Part shown: positions 22,094-34,225 of the stretch, piece by piece
Layout of the letters: every line of letters begins with the position of its first letter
Position numbering within the stretch: position 1 is the stretch's first letter
DNA from: Akanthomyces muscarius
Lineage: Eukaryota > Ascomycota > Sordariomycetes > Hypocreales > Cordycipitaceae
Direction of reading: 5' to 3'
Assembly: GCF_028009165.1 (NCBI RefSeq)
Contig: NC_079246.1
Location: 2,170,001 to 2,234,000 of the forward strand
DNA length: 64,000 nt
Position numbers and translations under genes: made by a program
The notes under the pieces: model-generated
What the model saw: the letters and a program-made list of their open reading frames with translations, nothing else
Told to the model about the DNA's origin: nothing
Databases searched by the model: none

Positions 22094-22628
22094 GGCGTGT
22101 AGTGCCTATACTGCGCAGACGAAACTGCAATGCGGCTGTTGATTTCGGTAAAGCCTATGTGATGCGCAAGCCTGTATACGTAGATGGCGAGATAAAGTGA
22201 TGGTGAACATTGGTTGTAGGCAGCAGCTATCGACAAGCCATACAGCCACATGGGCAAATCCGCAGCCAGGCACAGGCGCCCTAAAAATCCCAATATTGCT
22301 CCAAAACTGCAGTGCAAGGGCGCTGCAAAGCTTCCCTGTATCAATAGCACGAGTGCTATCCGGCCAATCGGATGCCCACGTTCGCCGTCTTTAGTGGACT
22401 CCGGATTGACCCGCCGGCGCGCATGAAAGCGGATGCAAAAGTTTGGCCCGCGACAATTAATCCAGGCATTCTTACTTCGGGAGCGTCTGAGCTGCATCAT
22501 ACACTGTGCCATCAATTGAGTTTTCCCGAGAATCCAGGCACGCTCGGAAGGCTGAATTGTCCACGTCGCATACACCAGGAGTCGCTCACATACTCTTCCT
22601 CGAGCTTGTGGAGCTGTTTCCTACCACG
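22094..22628. other. Divergent promoter region of the VMA12-like and COQ1-like genes
   Basis: No gene is supported. A CCAAT-type box (ggccaatcgg) lies near 22362. The shared spacer is about 535 bases. Confidence 0.45.
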
Positions 22629-24023
22629 ATGAGCCTACGTCAACGATCCTCGTCCGCCCTCACCCAGGCCGCGGCCAGGAGGGCCGTGGCGCCATCCTGT
22701 GTCCTCTGCCGACTGCCACAGGAGCCATCCCGAGTGCATCGAGCCAGCCTTCATTCGACATCGAAAAGAGATTCAGCTTGGGCTGCTGCGGTGCAGGTCG
22801 CCTCTAATGTCGTGGGCAATGTGGTGAGGAAGGCTGGCAAGGATACCATGGCCATCGACCCCCTTCGAACAGTCGCCAAGGAGATGAAGTTTCTCACTGG
22901 AAACATCCGAAAGCTTCTCGGCTCTGGCCACCCTTCTCTCGACCGAGTCGCGAAATACTATACCCAAGCCGAGGGCAAGCATGTTCGGCCCATGATCGTC
23001 CTGCTCATGAGCAGGGCCACGCACCTGTGTCCGAAGAACCCGCATAGCGACAGCCCACAGACGGCGCGCGGCATCGATAGCTCAATATCGCCCAGTCAGG
23101 TTCTGGGCGACTTCAACCCCTCGGCGCTGCCGTTGACGGCCCCGGAGGCTGACATGTCCAGCCCGGAGCTGGATATTCTTCCCAGCCAGCGACGCCTAGC
23201 CGAGATTGCCGAGCTGATCCATACAGCTTCGCTACTTCACGACGATGTCATCGACCACTCTGAGGCGCGCCGTGGTTCTCCGTCTGCCAACCTCGAGTTT
23301 GGCAACAAGATGGCCGTGCTTGCCGGCGACTTTTTGCTCGGCAGAGCATCTGTCGCCCTGGCCCGTCTGCGCAATGCCGAAGTCGTTGAGCTCCTGGCCA
23401 CCGTCATTGCCAACCTGGTAGAGGGCGAATTCATGCAGTTGAAGAACACCGAGCGAGACGAGCGCAACCCTAAATGGTCCGAGGAAACCCTCACCTACTA
23501 CTTGCAAAAGACGTATCTGAAGACTGCGAGTCTAATCTCCAAGTCGTGCCGTGCCGCTGCTTTGCTCGGCAACACTGACGCTGCCACCGTCGATGCTGCC
23601 TACGCTTATGGTAGAAATCTCGGACTGGCATTCCAGCTTGTCGATGACATGCTCGACTACACTCGCTCTGACAAGGATCTTGGAAAGCCTGCCGGCGCTG
23701 ATCTCGAGCTTGGCCTGGCCACTGCACCGCTTCTGTTTGCTTGGAAGGAGAACCCTGAGCTCGGCGCCCTTGTTGGGCGCAAGTTTGAGAAGGAGGGTGA
23801 TGTTCAGCGCGTACGTAAAGACCAATCCTCCCGCCTTTAACCGTCATCTAACCTCTCGCAGGCTCGTGAAATAGTCCTCCAGAGCGACGGCATCGAGCAG
23901 ACCCGCGCCCTTGCCGACGACTACGCCGAAAAGGCCATTTCTGCCCTTGCAGACTTTCCTGATAGCGAAGCCAAGGATGGCCTCATCGAGATGGCCGAAA
24001 AGACTGTCAAGCGCAAGAAATAA
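22629..24023 (+). CDS. COQ1: Mitochondrial polyprenyl diphosphate synthase, ubiquinone side chain (Coq1)
   Basis: Exons 22629-23810 and 23862-24023 with a 51-bp intron (GTACGT..CGCAG) give 447 residues. The N-terminal ~45 residues are rich in Arg/Ser/Ala with few acids, as in a mitochondrial targeting peptide. Trans-prenyltransferase signatures are present: GKHVRPMIVLLMSRA, the first aspartate-rich motif in LLHDDVIDHSEARRG (DDxxD at about 205-209) and the second in QLVDDMLDYTRSDKDLGKP (about 339-343). The final exon encodes the conserved helical end. The enzyme extends farnesyl or geranylgeranyl diphosphate with isopentenyl units to make the quinone tail. Confidence 0.93.
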
Positions 24024-25112
24024 ACGAAAAACACCCATCTCCGAAAACAACTGATCAGGCGACGACGACGAACCTTGGACCTCGTGCGCCCTCACCCACC
24101 TTGTACAAATAGCGTTTCTTTATTTATACTGTACTAGAAAAAGGCTTGGCGGGCGGAGAGAAGACAGACGGGGAAGATCTGTATGAGACTGTTGGTATGA
24201 GAACGTGTTTTTTCTGCATCATGGGGAATTATGTATGATTGCACATAGACAGGGCGCCGCTTTGGATTGGGGTACTTTGAGAAACCCAGGAAAACAACAG
24301 GCAGTCTCTGTCATGCAACAGGGCCTGTCACGAGACTCATCTCTTTATTAAATCTAGGCATCTATAATTGGCCAGCTTGAATTTCCAGGCACGAGGCGTT
24401 TATTGACAGCCTCGCTAGAACCTACCCCTGCAATCCAGGATTTACATGTGAAAGACTTGTTCTGCTAGATCCCCCCATGAGCTTTTTCCTAATACAAAAT
24501 GAGCTGCATAGCTTTGGGAGCAGATTGCAGCTTTGGTTTGGCCCACTTGGACATTGAGGTGTTGCAATGTCGGTTGGCGGCCAAGTCCGACGGGTGTGCT
24601 TACACGTCGCAGCATGCATCGAGACATGCCCGGTGCAGAGGAAAATCAGATTGCTCGCTAGGCTCCGATGATACAATGGGGGATTATGACCGAGCAAGCC
24701 AATGAAAAGAAAAAAGGAGATTGTGGTGGTGACATCCGGCGCGTCGAGATGCCTCGGCCGGTGCGCTGTTCCTCGACAGCACCGGCGCCGAGTCTGCAGC
24801 GAAGCTAGCCCAGCCGGCACCGGCCGACGGTGCCACATTTTGGCGGTTTGCGACAATCCGAACCCTTTCATCTCCAACTTTTACTAAAACTCAATTCCTT
24901 TCTCAATTCCGTTTTTTTCTTTTCAGCATAGCATTTGCCATTGCCTCTTGTCACTCCCATTCTAGCTTCTATACTCAACAAAGGCAGTCTCGGCACAAAT
25001 CAGACGCTCTTCTAGACTCAGAATCATTGCAGCAACTACCCCGCCCCCACCATCTCCAACTCGTTGATCTACAACAAGCTACCGAACACCAGGCACACAA
25101 AAGTCGCAAAGC
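24024..25112. other. Intergenic region with pyrimidine-rich allantoinase leader
   Basis: No gene is supported. From about 24890 to 25020 the plus strand is pyrimidine-rich with TTTCT/TTCCG tracts, typical of a fungal transcription start and 5' UTR region. A single GATA core lies near 24668. Confidence 0.5.
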
Positions 25113-26680
25113 ATGTCTGGACCTCTCACGGTACTCGTGTCCTCGCGGGCCATCCTCCCCGGCCCCGACGGCCGCTCGCTCGCCGAGTCCCCGGCCACAA
25201 TCGCCATCTCCCCGGCCACGGGCAAGATCGTCTCCGTCGCGCCGACCATCCTCCCGCGCGGCGACTTCCCCAGCGACACGACCTACATCGACCACTCGCC
25301 GCGCGTGCTCCTCCCGGGCCTCGTCGACGCGCACGTCCACCTCAACGAGCCGGGCCGCACCGAGTGGGAGGGCTTCTGGACGGGCACGCGTGCGGCGGCC
25401 AGCGGCGGCGTCACCACCGTAGTCGACATGCCGCTCAACGCCATCCCGCCGACGACCACGGTGCAGGGCTTCCGCGAGAAGCTCAAGGCGAGCGAGGGGC
25501 AGTGCTGGGTGGACGTGGGCTTTTACGGAGGCGTCATCCCGGGCAACGCCAACGAGCTCAAGCCGCTCGTCGAGGCTGGCGTCCGCGGCTTCAAGGGCTT
25601 CCTGATTGAATCCGGTGTAAGTCGCCAAACCCCCCTCCAACCAGCAGCTCCTGTGTAACCTGTTTACTGAATGACGATCGCAATTAGGTCGACGAGTTTC
25701 CCGCAGTGACGGGCAAAGACGTCGCCCTCGCCATGGACACGCTCAAGGACTCGCCGACGACGCTCATGTTCCACGCCGAAATGGTGCCGCACGAGGGCGC
25801 GCCCGCCATCGACGCCAGCAGCGCCGACGCCACGGCCTACCAGTCCTTTCTCGACTCGCGCCCGCCGTCTTTTGAGACGTGCGCCGTCGAGGAGATTCTC
25901 TCGCTCGCGCACATCGCGCCCAAGCTGCACCTCCACATTGTGCACCTCTCCGCGACGCAGGTCATCCCGCTGCTCCAGGCCGCGCGCGCCAAGGGCACCT
26001 ACATCACCGCCGAGACGTGCTTCCACTACCTGGGGCTCTCCTCCGAAGAGATTGAAAAGGGCGACACGAGGCACAAGTGCTGCCCGCCGATCCGCGAGGG
26101 CAAGAACCGCGACGGCCTATGGGAGGAGCTGGTCGCCGGCGACTCGTGCATCACGACGGTCGTGTCGGACCACTCGCCATGCACGCCCGAGCTGAAGCTG
26201 CTGCCCGCCCACCTGCAAAAAGAAGTGGCTGCCGAAAAGGCCGAGGCCAAGAAGAACGGCGGCGACTTCTTTGCTGCCTGGGGCGGCATTTCGTCTGTCG
26301 GTCTCGGCCTGCCCATCTTTCACTCCTCCGCCAAGGCCCGCGCGGCGGCCAAGTCACCGGCGCCGAGCCTGACGGACATGGTGCGTCTCTGCTGCCAGGC
26401 GACGGCGGAGCAGGTCGGCCTCGCGCACCGCAAGGGCGCGCTCCGGGCAGGCTTGGACGCTGACATCTGCGTGTTTGACGACCGTGAGGTGTGGACGTTT
26501 TCGCAGGGCGATATGCGCTGGAAGAACCGCTGCTCGCCGTGGGAGGGCCACGAGTTCACCGGTCGCGTCCGGGAGACGTGGCTACGCGGCACCAAGATTT
26601 TTGAGCACGGTGCGGGCAAGGATGGCCTTGTCACGGAGAAGCCAGTCGGCAAGACTATTACGGAGAAGAGGACCTCGTAG
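25113..26680 (+). CDS. DAL1: Allantoinase
   Basis: Exons 25113-25616 and 25688-26680 with a 71-bp intron (GTAAGT..TTAG), joined in phase 0, give 498 residues. Amidohydrolase metal ligands are visible: VDAHVHLNEPGRTEWEGF (H74, H76), GFKGFL with Lys161 as the likely carbamylated lysine, MFHAE (about H197), LHIVHLS and VVSDHSPC. The arrangement is that of cyclic amidohydrolases acting on allantoin, converting allantoin to allantoate in purine catabolism. Dihydropyrimidinase is a relative, but DMPLNAIPPTT and the length favour allantoinase. GC-rich third positions throughout. A Dal5-family permease lies 17 kb away, too far to infer a link. Confidence 0.9.
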
Positions 26681-26887
26681 AGGTCATTTGCTGCAAAGAT
26701 GGAGTCTCTTTGGTCTTATTATAGAAATCATAGAAGCCGTGAAAAATTACACAAAGCATACTATAAGTGTCTGGTTTCGAAATCACTATCCGTCTGTACC
26801 GGCGTCTCTTCGTGTGGCGATACGCAAGCTGCAATTCTTCTATGTTTCTCTATTGGATTTGCTCTAGGCGAACCCGTCTCGGCTTGC

Positions 26888-29800
26888 TCACTTATCCGCC
26901 TCATGTCCAGAATCTGGAATGATTGAAGACTTGGAATTTGCGTTGGTCCGCCCTGGTGACAGGACTGGCTGTCGAAGCTGAAACGTGAACGGCTGCCTCG
27001 ACACAGTGCTCTGCGCTGACTCAATGTTAACCGAAGATTGTAAGTCGCCCTCGTCGCTGCAGTCACTATCGCCACTCTCTGTCGGCAAAGGGAAATGGCC
27101 GAATGGGAGAGCAACACGGGCGAGGCGTTGATTATCAAGTGTCTCATCCAACCCCGAGGTTCGCAAGGCGCCGAGAACGAGAGAGATATTGACGATGAGC
27201 TGATTATCAAGATCATGCGGCTGGTCCCTCTTTAGGTCTCGCATCAGCCACTCAGCGTAGGCCTCAGGCAGAGCCGAATTGGCACAAGATATCTGCTCCC
27301 TCATCTGTTTCTTCGTCTGTTTGGGTACGTATATAGTATTGTCGTTGATATACGCGCCGCCTGCCTTCCTCTTCAGAGTGACACGCCCCCCGTTCTGCGT
27401 CACGGTAAGTTTTTCGACAATCTTGTCCGTCTCAATGACAGACACGTTACGCAGCTGCTGGAGAAGCTCAGCGGAGTCGTCTGAGAAACGCGGGCTGTTG
27501 AAAGCTGCTGCAATACTGTTCCCTGTTAGTATCACATCGTGGATTTCAAGTTCGAAACAAGGCATCTCAAGTCAGAGCCAGGATGGAACTCACCGAAAGA
27601 AGTGATGGGCTCTCCGCCGCATGTTACGGGTCGCCGATGGAGACGATGGCTCCGACACATCATCCACAGATGTGATTGTTTTGACTTGTTTAGACAAATA
27701 TCTGTCATCCAGCTCTAACCAGGTAAAAAGTGGTTTTAATGTTTGGACTTGCGCCGAGCTTAATTTTAACAAAATCAAACTGTCGCTAAAGCGCTGCCTC
27801 AAATATGCACTGTCGGGTATGGCAAATTCACAGGCTTTATTAACGATGACTTCCTCCCATGGGTGGTTGATGGGGAAGATCTGGGTATGGCGAAGTAAAG
27901 ATGGGTCCAAGTATTTTGCGTCTCTTAGGACATGGTTGATGGCAAAAAGCCTGGCTTGGGGGGTGCCAACGCTCAGGAATGAAGTGTTGTGCAGACCGTC
28001 TAACAGCATTGGTACAGTGAGGTTCGACACCCCAAGGCCGTCGACAAAAAGGGTTTCAAGACCTTTATAATGCTTGTCAAGTATGGCTATGCTTGGATTC
28101 TCGGCTTCGCTAGACCACATGCAGCTTGTGATCGTATGCCAGCCCCAACGGCCTTGACATTCCGCATATATGAGGGCCTCAGATCTAAATATTCCGCTGT
28201 TTTGATACCGACTTGTAAGCATTTTATGCAAGATAGTATTACTCCGAGAGATCATACCTATATGCTCTAGCATCTTTTACTTCTGAAAGACACTTATAGA
28301 GCGCTTGGGCGTTCTCTAAATTGCCCAGTCTGTGCCGTTTGATATGTCTCAATTCGTACACAATATCTGAACCAGACACTGGAGCAATCGAGAGAGTATT
28401 GTGAAACAGAAGATCCAATTTCGTCGTTTGCTCTTCTCCTAGAATACGGTCGTAAGTACCCTGCAGCGCGTGTGTGGTATACATGCGTGGTCCCCGCCAT
28501 CGACACTCAGAGGAGCTTGCCCACCGCCGTGTATTATCGCCTGGAAGGTATATTCGCGGGTATGAGAAACAGTTCCTGCGCCAAAAAAGATTAGCGCAAG
28601 CTTATGCAATTTCCAGAGATATATGCTCACACCAAGGATTCTTTTGCTTGAACTTGATCCTTAGCTAGCACAAACCTGTCGTAGATTGCCGAGTACAGCT
28701 TGCAAAGCTTCTGTAACTGAATCCTAGATACTCGAGGAGAATTGCTGAGATCTTCAAGGATATGTACGAGAAATCTTAAGTTGTTCTCGTTATCGACAGA
28801 AAAGTCCCGACACAGGAAACTCCATTTTGATACCGGCGCGTTAGTGGAGGCGTTGAAGCCTTCGATTCGAAGGAAAGACTTGAAATCACCCGGATTCTCC
28901 ATATATCGGGAGAGAACATCGTGTAACTTGGGCGTCGGGAGCCAGGTATACTGCAAAGTTAGCCTTCGGCGTTTCCCGCATATGGTCCTGACATCAAGAC
29001 CGCGAACAATAGCTTTTGCGCGATCTGTCTTGGCGTTCTCAGGTAACTGCTTCCAGAGATATTCCAAGAAGACGAGGAACGTCAAAGGCTTATAGAAAAG
29101 CACATGTCTAGCAGCTTCTGAGATGTCTGTGAGGCTGTCATTGAAAAGACTGACTCGAGAGCGGACACAGAGAAATTCGTGCAGCCACTCCACCCACATT
29201 AAATGTCGGGGTGAAGGTCTTTGCGGCTGGTGACGAAGCATAAATGGGTGTACGTAGTCGACAAAGTGCGTGTTAGTGCCTGAGAGCAGAACCTGTGGAT
29301 GGTATGGATGCTTTTCGCCAGAAATATAGATCTCTTGTGTATGCGGCCAAACTCGTTCTAGTCGAGAATTGAATAGATATACCTTTCCCCGATACATGTC
29401 CGGGTTGGACGTGTCGCCCAAGGTCTCGGGGGGGCTCGTCATATACAGGAAACGAAGGCGTTCGACTGCGCACTCAAGTGACACAAAGTTGACGACGCGC
29501 TTGAATCCTGAAAAGATGAGCTCTGTTACCTGAGCCACAGTAGCAAATTTGGCACCCAGATGTTGGAAGAGTCTCTTGCGCGAGAGATCTGCCACAGCGG
29601 CAGGGTCCAGTATTGGAAGGTTGACTTCTGTCGGAATTGTAATCGATCCAATGAAAGGCCAGAAAAATTGCTTCTCGCTCGTTACCCACTCTCCTCCTCG
29701 CAGTGGGATTATGGCCAGGTGGTGCAGTTTTGCCGAGCCTTCGTATGCAGAACTTTCGTATAGAAGGCTTTCAGCGACGAGCGAATGCCATTCCGCACTT

Positions 29801-31325
29801 GTAGCTTTGGAATACATCCTCGAATCGTCGCTCATAGTGTCTTCCTTCAAAAGATCCATGAGTACAGCGCCAAATCTCTGCAGCCCATAGTATTCCGTGC
29901 CAAGTATCTCTAGAGCCTCCTCAGTATATTTATCAGACAGCCACACGTCTGTTGTCCTGCTCTGAATAATGGGCTCGCCATTTGGGATGATTGCATTTTC
30001 AGGGATCCTTCCCAAGTCATGTATTTTCCGGAAGTGCGCCCCTTGTCGCGACTTGAACAAAGGTGTTGACTTGATGCTTTCTTGAATCATTCTGTCAAGC
30101 TTTGACCAATACGAGCTTGCCCTACCCTCATCTGTGGGAAGGAACACCGGCCACTTGTATCTCATTGCTTCTTCTTCAGAAAATTGTAGCGCTGCGCGTG
30201 TGAATGCTTTGGTGATCCAATCGAGAAGGCTGTGGTTTCTTTCCGAGTAAACTAGGATGTCATTGCGATCTATGTTCGTGTCGAAGTCGGAGTGAATCAA
30301 AAACTAAAATACGGTCAACGGGTCAGGAAGTCTCACTTGAAATAAAAACCTGAGAATAACGCGCAAACCTTGTAGTTTGATTTCTTGATTGGCAAAAAGG
30401 CGAACAGATGCTGAGGTTCGTCTGTGACTGGTTGAGATTCTGCAGAAAGAGGAAATGCCAGGACGACATCTGCTGTTGTTTCCGTCCTTGAGTTGTCCGG
30501 CGACGCTTGCATATACCAATTGCTGCTGAAGGGTAACCCTGCTGCGTTCTGCCGTGTGACGTGATAGAAGTGGCTGCGAGTTGTAACGTGTCCGCCCTCA
30601 CTTAGTATCGTCTTGAGGGCTATACGATTGGCGCGCAAGTTTCGTTTCGTGAAGCTCCGCCGTCTGACACTTTCGCCCTTGCCATCGTACTGCTCAACAC
30701 TAATGCTTCCCAGGTTTTTCAGAAACAAAAGACAGATAACATCAAGGTCATCAATCTGCTTCATGAGAAAAGCATTGCGCAAAGTTATCTGCTCGGCATT
30801 GCCGTCAGTGTGTAGCCATAGCGTCATTCGGGTCGTTGGGCCAAATGTGGTTACTTCTGGTACTCTCCAACTAGGTAAAACCATGAAGAGGCCAGAGTCG
30901 TCCGAGTTGCGCTTAAATTCAAAAGAAAAGTGGCCGGATTGGATGTGAACCCTCGATGCCGCGATGAAGACAGACTTAAAGCCGATGCCCTTGGCGCCAA
31001 TGTACCCATGCATAGTGGTCCTTGTGCTCTTGCCCACAGCACACAGTGCTTCTACATCTTCCGCAGTGAAACCGTCTTCATTGCATTCGGCAATGATCTT
31101 GTCGGGCCACACTTTGAACCGAATAAATGGCACTTCACCTTTACTGTTTGCCTTGCCAAACCTGTTGTTATCTGCATTTTGCAGAAGTTCGAATATGAAC
31201 CGAGCGCCACTGTCGGGAACATGCTTCGCAAGGAGAGAGAGTCTGAACTGGGTGTCAAAGTCCATACGCGCATACGTTAGGCCGAGCCTGTCAACTACTT
31301 CCCGTGCTTCCTGGGGGTTGGCCAT
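26888..31325 (-). CDS. Sacsin/NOV-like GHKL ATPase, large fungal protein
   Basis: Five exons: 31325-30369, 30303-28631, 28575-28258, 28211-27594 and 27515-26888, in phase throughout, giving 1397 residues. Introns are 65, 55, 46 and 78 bp. The N-terminal Bergerat fold has the N box FIFELLQNADNNRF (about 43-56), ECNEDGF (about 80-86) and the glycine lid GYIGAKGIGFKSVF (about 107-120). Downstream, FLIHSDFDTNIDRNDI and repeated YxPxxxxxW(xS)xxECxW-like blocks match fungal sacsin-type proteins. The C-terminal 60 residues are Ser-rich and low complexity. Sacsin-like ATPases act in chaperone-type or defence contexts in other eukaryotes; no function is assigned here. Codon usage is clearly more AT-rich than in the adjacent allantoinase gene. 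Confidence 0.85.
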
Positions 31326-32008
31326 TTCAGTTGCCGTTGGCTTTTGCCGACGTTGCAGACAGAGCTTCAATGATTACTCTCCTGTAGAACCACACACGAT
31401 AAAGTAAGAAAGTAGAAATGGCAGAGAATGAGGAGAAGGGAAAGGAGGCACATGATCGGGCGGGCGATTTTTCTGGGTAGAGGAGACATGCAAGGAGCGG
31501 GGAATAACAGATCCAGCAAGGACAGTGCTCGGTAAGACCAGGCTTTGACCAGGTAAGTACTGACGTACTCCGCAAACGTGAGCAATCGCATGCAGCCACC
31601 CTGCAAGATTTGCTGGCTGGAAATTTGAGCCACTCAATCACAGCTCATCCCTAGCCGCCTGCTGCAGTCCCCTGCATGGTTGTTAGTCTGGCCGCAGCCT
31701 CGTGGTGATAGCACGAATGCTCTCCCCAATAGACCTGGAGCTTATTCATGATCAATTGAAAATTGGCATGAAAGTGCTAAGCCAGCAATCAGTGTTGCCA
31801 CTCAGCTTTGTCGGCATAATATTTGCAAGTGCTGATCAATCCTGTAGAGGTTGTGAGGTTGTTGATCTACGACGATAACTCCACGATCGGCCATGAAGGC
31901 GATCTTCGTCTGCATGACCACAAGGTGCACGGCTGTAACTTGCATCTGAGAAAAGAAATCGAATTCAATCGCTAAATATAAAGAAAGTTAATTCTTCTCG
32001 CCTAATTT
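31326..32008. other. Intergenic region
   Basis: I see no gene. It lies upstream of the sacsin-like gene and downstream of the FAD monooxygenase gene. Confidence 0.5.
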
Positions 32009-33286
32009 TTATTGCTTAATGGCTCGTCGCTTGAGAACTGGCGAGTTCTCATTGAGGCAGTGAAAGTCGTGGGCGTCAAGACACGCCTGTCGGCTGAGCA
32101 GCGCCGCCGGGTTTGTGCGCTCCACCATCTCCTCGTCGTAGCCATCAATCGCTGACTTTATCGAAGCGTTCCCGGCAGCAACAGACGTGAGCGCCTTGCA
32201 CAGGTTGCGGGCGTCGAGCAGGCCGTGGTTGGCCGCCTCGCCGCGGTACATGGTCATGGCGTGCGCGGCGTCGCCGGCGAGCGTGACGCGGCCGCCGCGG
32301 TTGTCAAACGCCTGGCACGGCCAGTCCTGCAGCAGAATCTCCACGACCTCGGAGGAGTCGCTCGAGAGCTTGTGGACGACGTCCCGCAGGGACGGGTGGA
32401 ACTCTTGGGCGCGGCGCTTCATGACGTCGATGCGCTCAGCGTCAGAGGCGGGGACTTCGTCCTCGGGCGTCTTGGCCAGCCAGGACTCGATGACCTGGAA
32501 CTTGTACGTCTCGCGGCCGCTGCCGAGCGTGCCGTTGATCTCGGGGCTGTCGAGGAGCGAGATCCAGAGGTAGTTGCCGGTGGCAGGGTGGCAGCCCTGG
32601 AAGAGCAGCGGGTCGATGGCGAGCAGCGGCTGCGCGTCGGCGGCGGGCAGCGTGAGGGTGGCGCCGAGCAGACGGACGGGCAGCTGGTGGTTGCGGTACG
32701 CGTCCGGCAGCAGAAACTTTCTCGTCCGCGAGTTGGAGCCCTCGACGCCGACGAGGACGCTGCCCTCGGCCGCGGTGCCGTCGGTGAAGACAGCGCGGGC
32801 CGTGTCGGCCGTGGTCTCGATACTCTCGAGGCGCTTGCCCCAGCGGACGTGCTCGGCGACGTCCTTGAGCAGCAGCTTGCGCAGCTTCTCGCGGTTGACG
32901 CGGCGGCGGTAGTTGGGCGGGATGTGGAACTTGGGCTCGAGGGTCTCGAGGTTGAGAAAGACAAAGTTGCCGGTGTCGTTGCGGCCGACGCTGGGGTCGA
33001 CCTGGACGCTGTCGATGCTCTTCACCGTCTCCTCGTCAAGCATCTCCTGCAGAAAAGGCAGCGCCCAGTGGAGGGTAATGGCCCATCCGTGCGGGCGAGC
33101 ATCAATGTGCTCATCGCGCTCGTAAATCTCAAAAGAGACCCCGTTCTGGACGTGGAGGCAAGTGTCTCCGGTTAGCTATGGACGAGGCTGAGCAGATGGT
33201 GTGGTGGTGCGATGTACCTTTTTGAGGCCGTGCGCCAGCGACAGGCCTACAACGCCGGCGCCAATGATGAGGACAGGCTTGTCCAT
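32009..33286 (-). CDS. FAD-dependent monooxygenase (PF01494-type) 1
   Basis: Exons 33286-33218 and 33145-32009 with a 72-bp intron (GTACAT..CCAG) give 401 residues. The first exon is just the dinucleotide fold start, MDKPVLIIGAGVVGLSLAHG, with GAGVVG binding FAD ADP. The second exon carries FEIYERD and the FAD-ribityl motif GRVTLAGDAAHAM (about 305-317), followed by GEAANHGLLDARNL. The family hydroxylates aromatic or polyketide-type substrates using NAD(P)H and O2. No signal or membrane segment. It is divergently arranged with the esterase at 34226, about 940 bases away. Confidence 0.85.
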
Positions 33287-34225
33287 GATGTGCGGATATC
33301 CGGAGGACTTATAAAGACCTTGTTATGCTTCAATTCCGCGGGAAGTCGTGGAAAGGACGCAAGAGAGGGAAAAGATGAGCCGAGAGGGGCAGGATGCAGC
33401 AGCCGGCGGACAAGATTGTGTAGGGTATCTGTGTAGTCCAATGTGGCGTGCCAAGCGGGTGCGGCGTTGGGGTCAATCGCCGTGGGGGTTGGGAGTGGCT
33501 GGCAGCGGGCCGTGATAAAGTTTTATATGTATCAGAGGAGCAGAAAATCAGACGAAATTGCAAAAAGCGTCACAAAAGTCATGGGAGAGAAATTCGCTTT
33601 TAGGGCATGTTACTTACTGTGCGACAAATAAATTTACGTATAAGTAGTGTCCGTACAAGCAGCGCGAGCCTAACAAACTCGCCTACCTGTAAGTAAGCTG
33701 TCGACAGTGGTTCCACTCCCCACCGCTGTCCGTCGCATTGCGAGGAGATAAAGGAGCTTGCATGCTTGCCACATGGCTCTGGAGGGGCGATGGTGGGTGT
33801 TATACAGCTGGAAATCGTTAGTGGTGTTCGAGTGGCCTGCAGCTCTGCAACCATGCCTGCGAGTTTTATATTTCCATGTGGCCTGTTCCTGCAGCGAGAT
33901 GACCGCTGCGAACCAGCCGCGCCGTCGGGTTGTGCGCGCGGAGCGCTGGAGATTTAGCCCGTGGCCTGCTAAAACCCCTCGGAAAGCGCCCAACAGGGCT
34001 AAGCTTGAGGCAACACCCCGCTGTAGACCGGCTTGAAAAAGGACCCTTCTCCACCAGCAACCCCGCTACAAAACATCTCCGCCAAGGTGTCCGCCAACTT
34101 TTGCGGCTCGTTGACGGGGACGTATATATATATATGTATATATCTCGTCGACATTGCCATCTTTGCGACAAATACTCAAACCTCCGTATTCGACCATCTA
34201 CAATCCGCCTACAGATTCCATAATC
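33287..34225. promoter_or_regulatory. Divergent intergenic region with TATA-rich element
   Basis: No gene is supported. An alternating TA tract at about 34123-34146 lies 80-100 bases before the esterase ATG and is a good TATA-box candidate. The region would serve both the FAD monooxygenase and the esterase. Confidence 0.5.

Noticed and set aside
24975..26074. Minus-strand frames opposite allantoinase (24975-25640 and 25664-26074)
   Set aside because: Arg/Gly/Glu-rich antisense shadows without motifs; they overlap the well-supported allantoinase exons.
32225..33175. 316-residue open frame opposite the first flavin monooxygenase
   Set aside because: Antisense shadow with Val/Gly/Glu/Ala-rich low-information sequence; the minus strand has the conserved FAD motifs.
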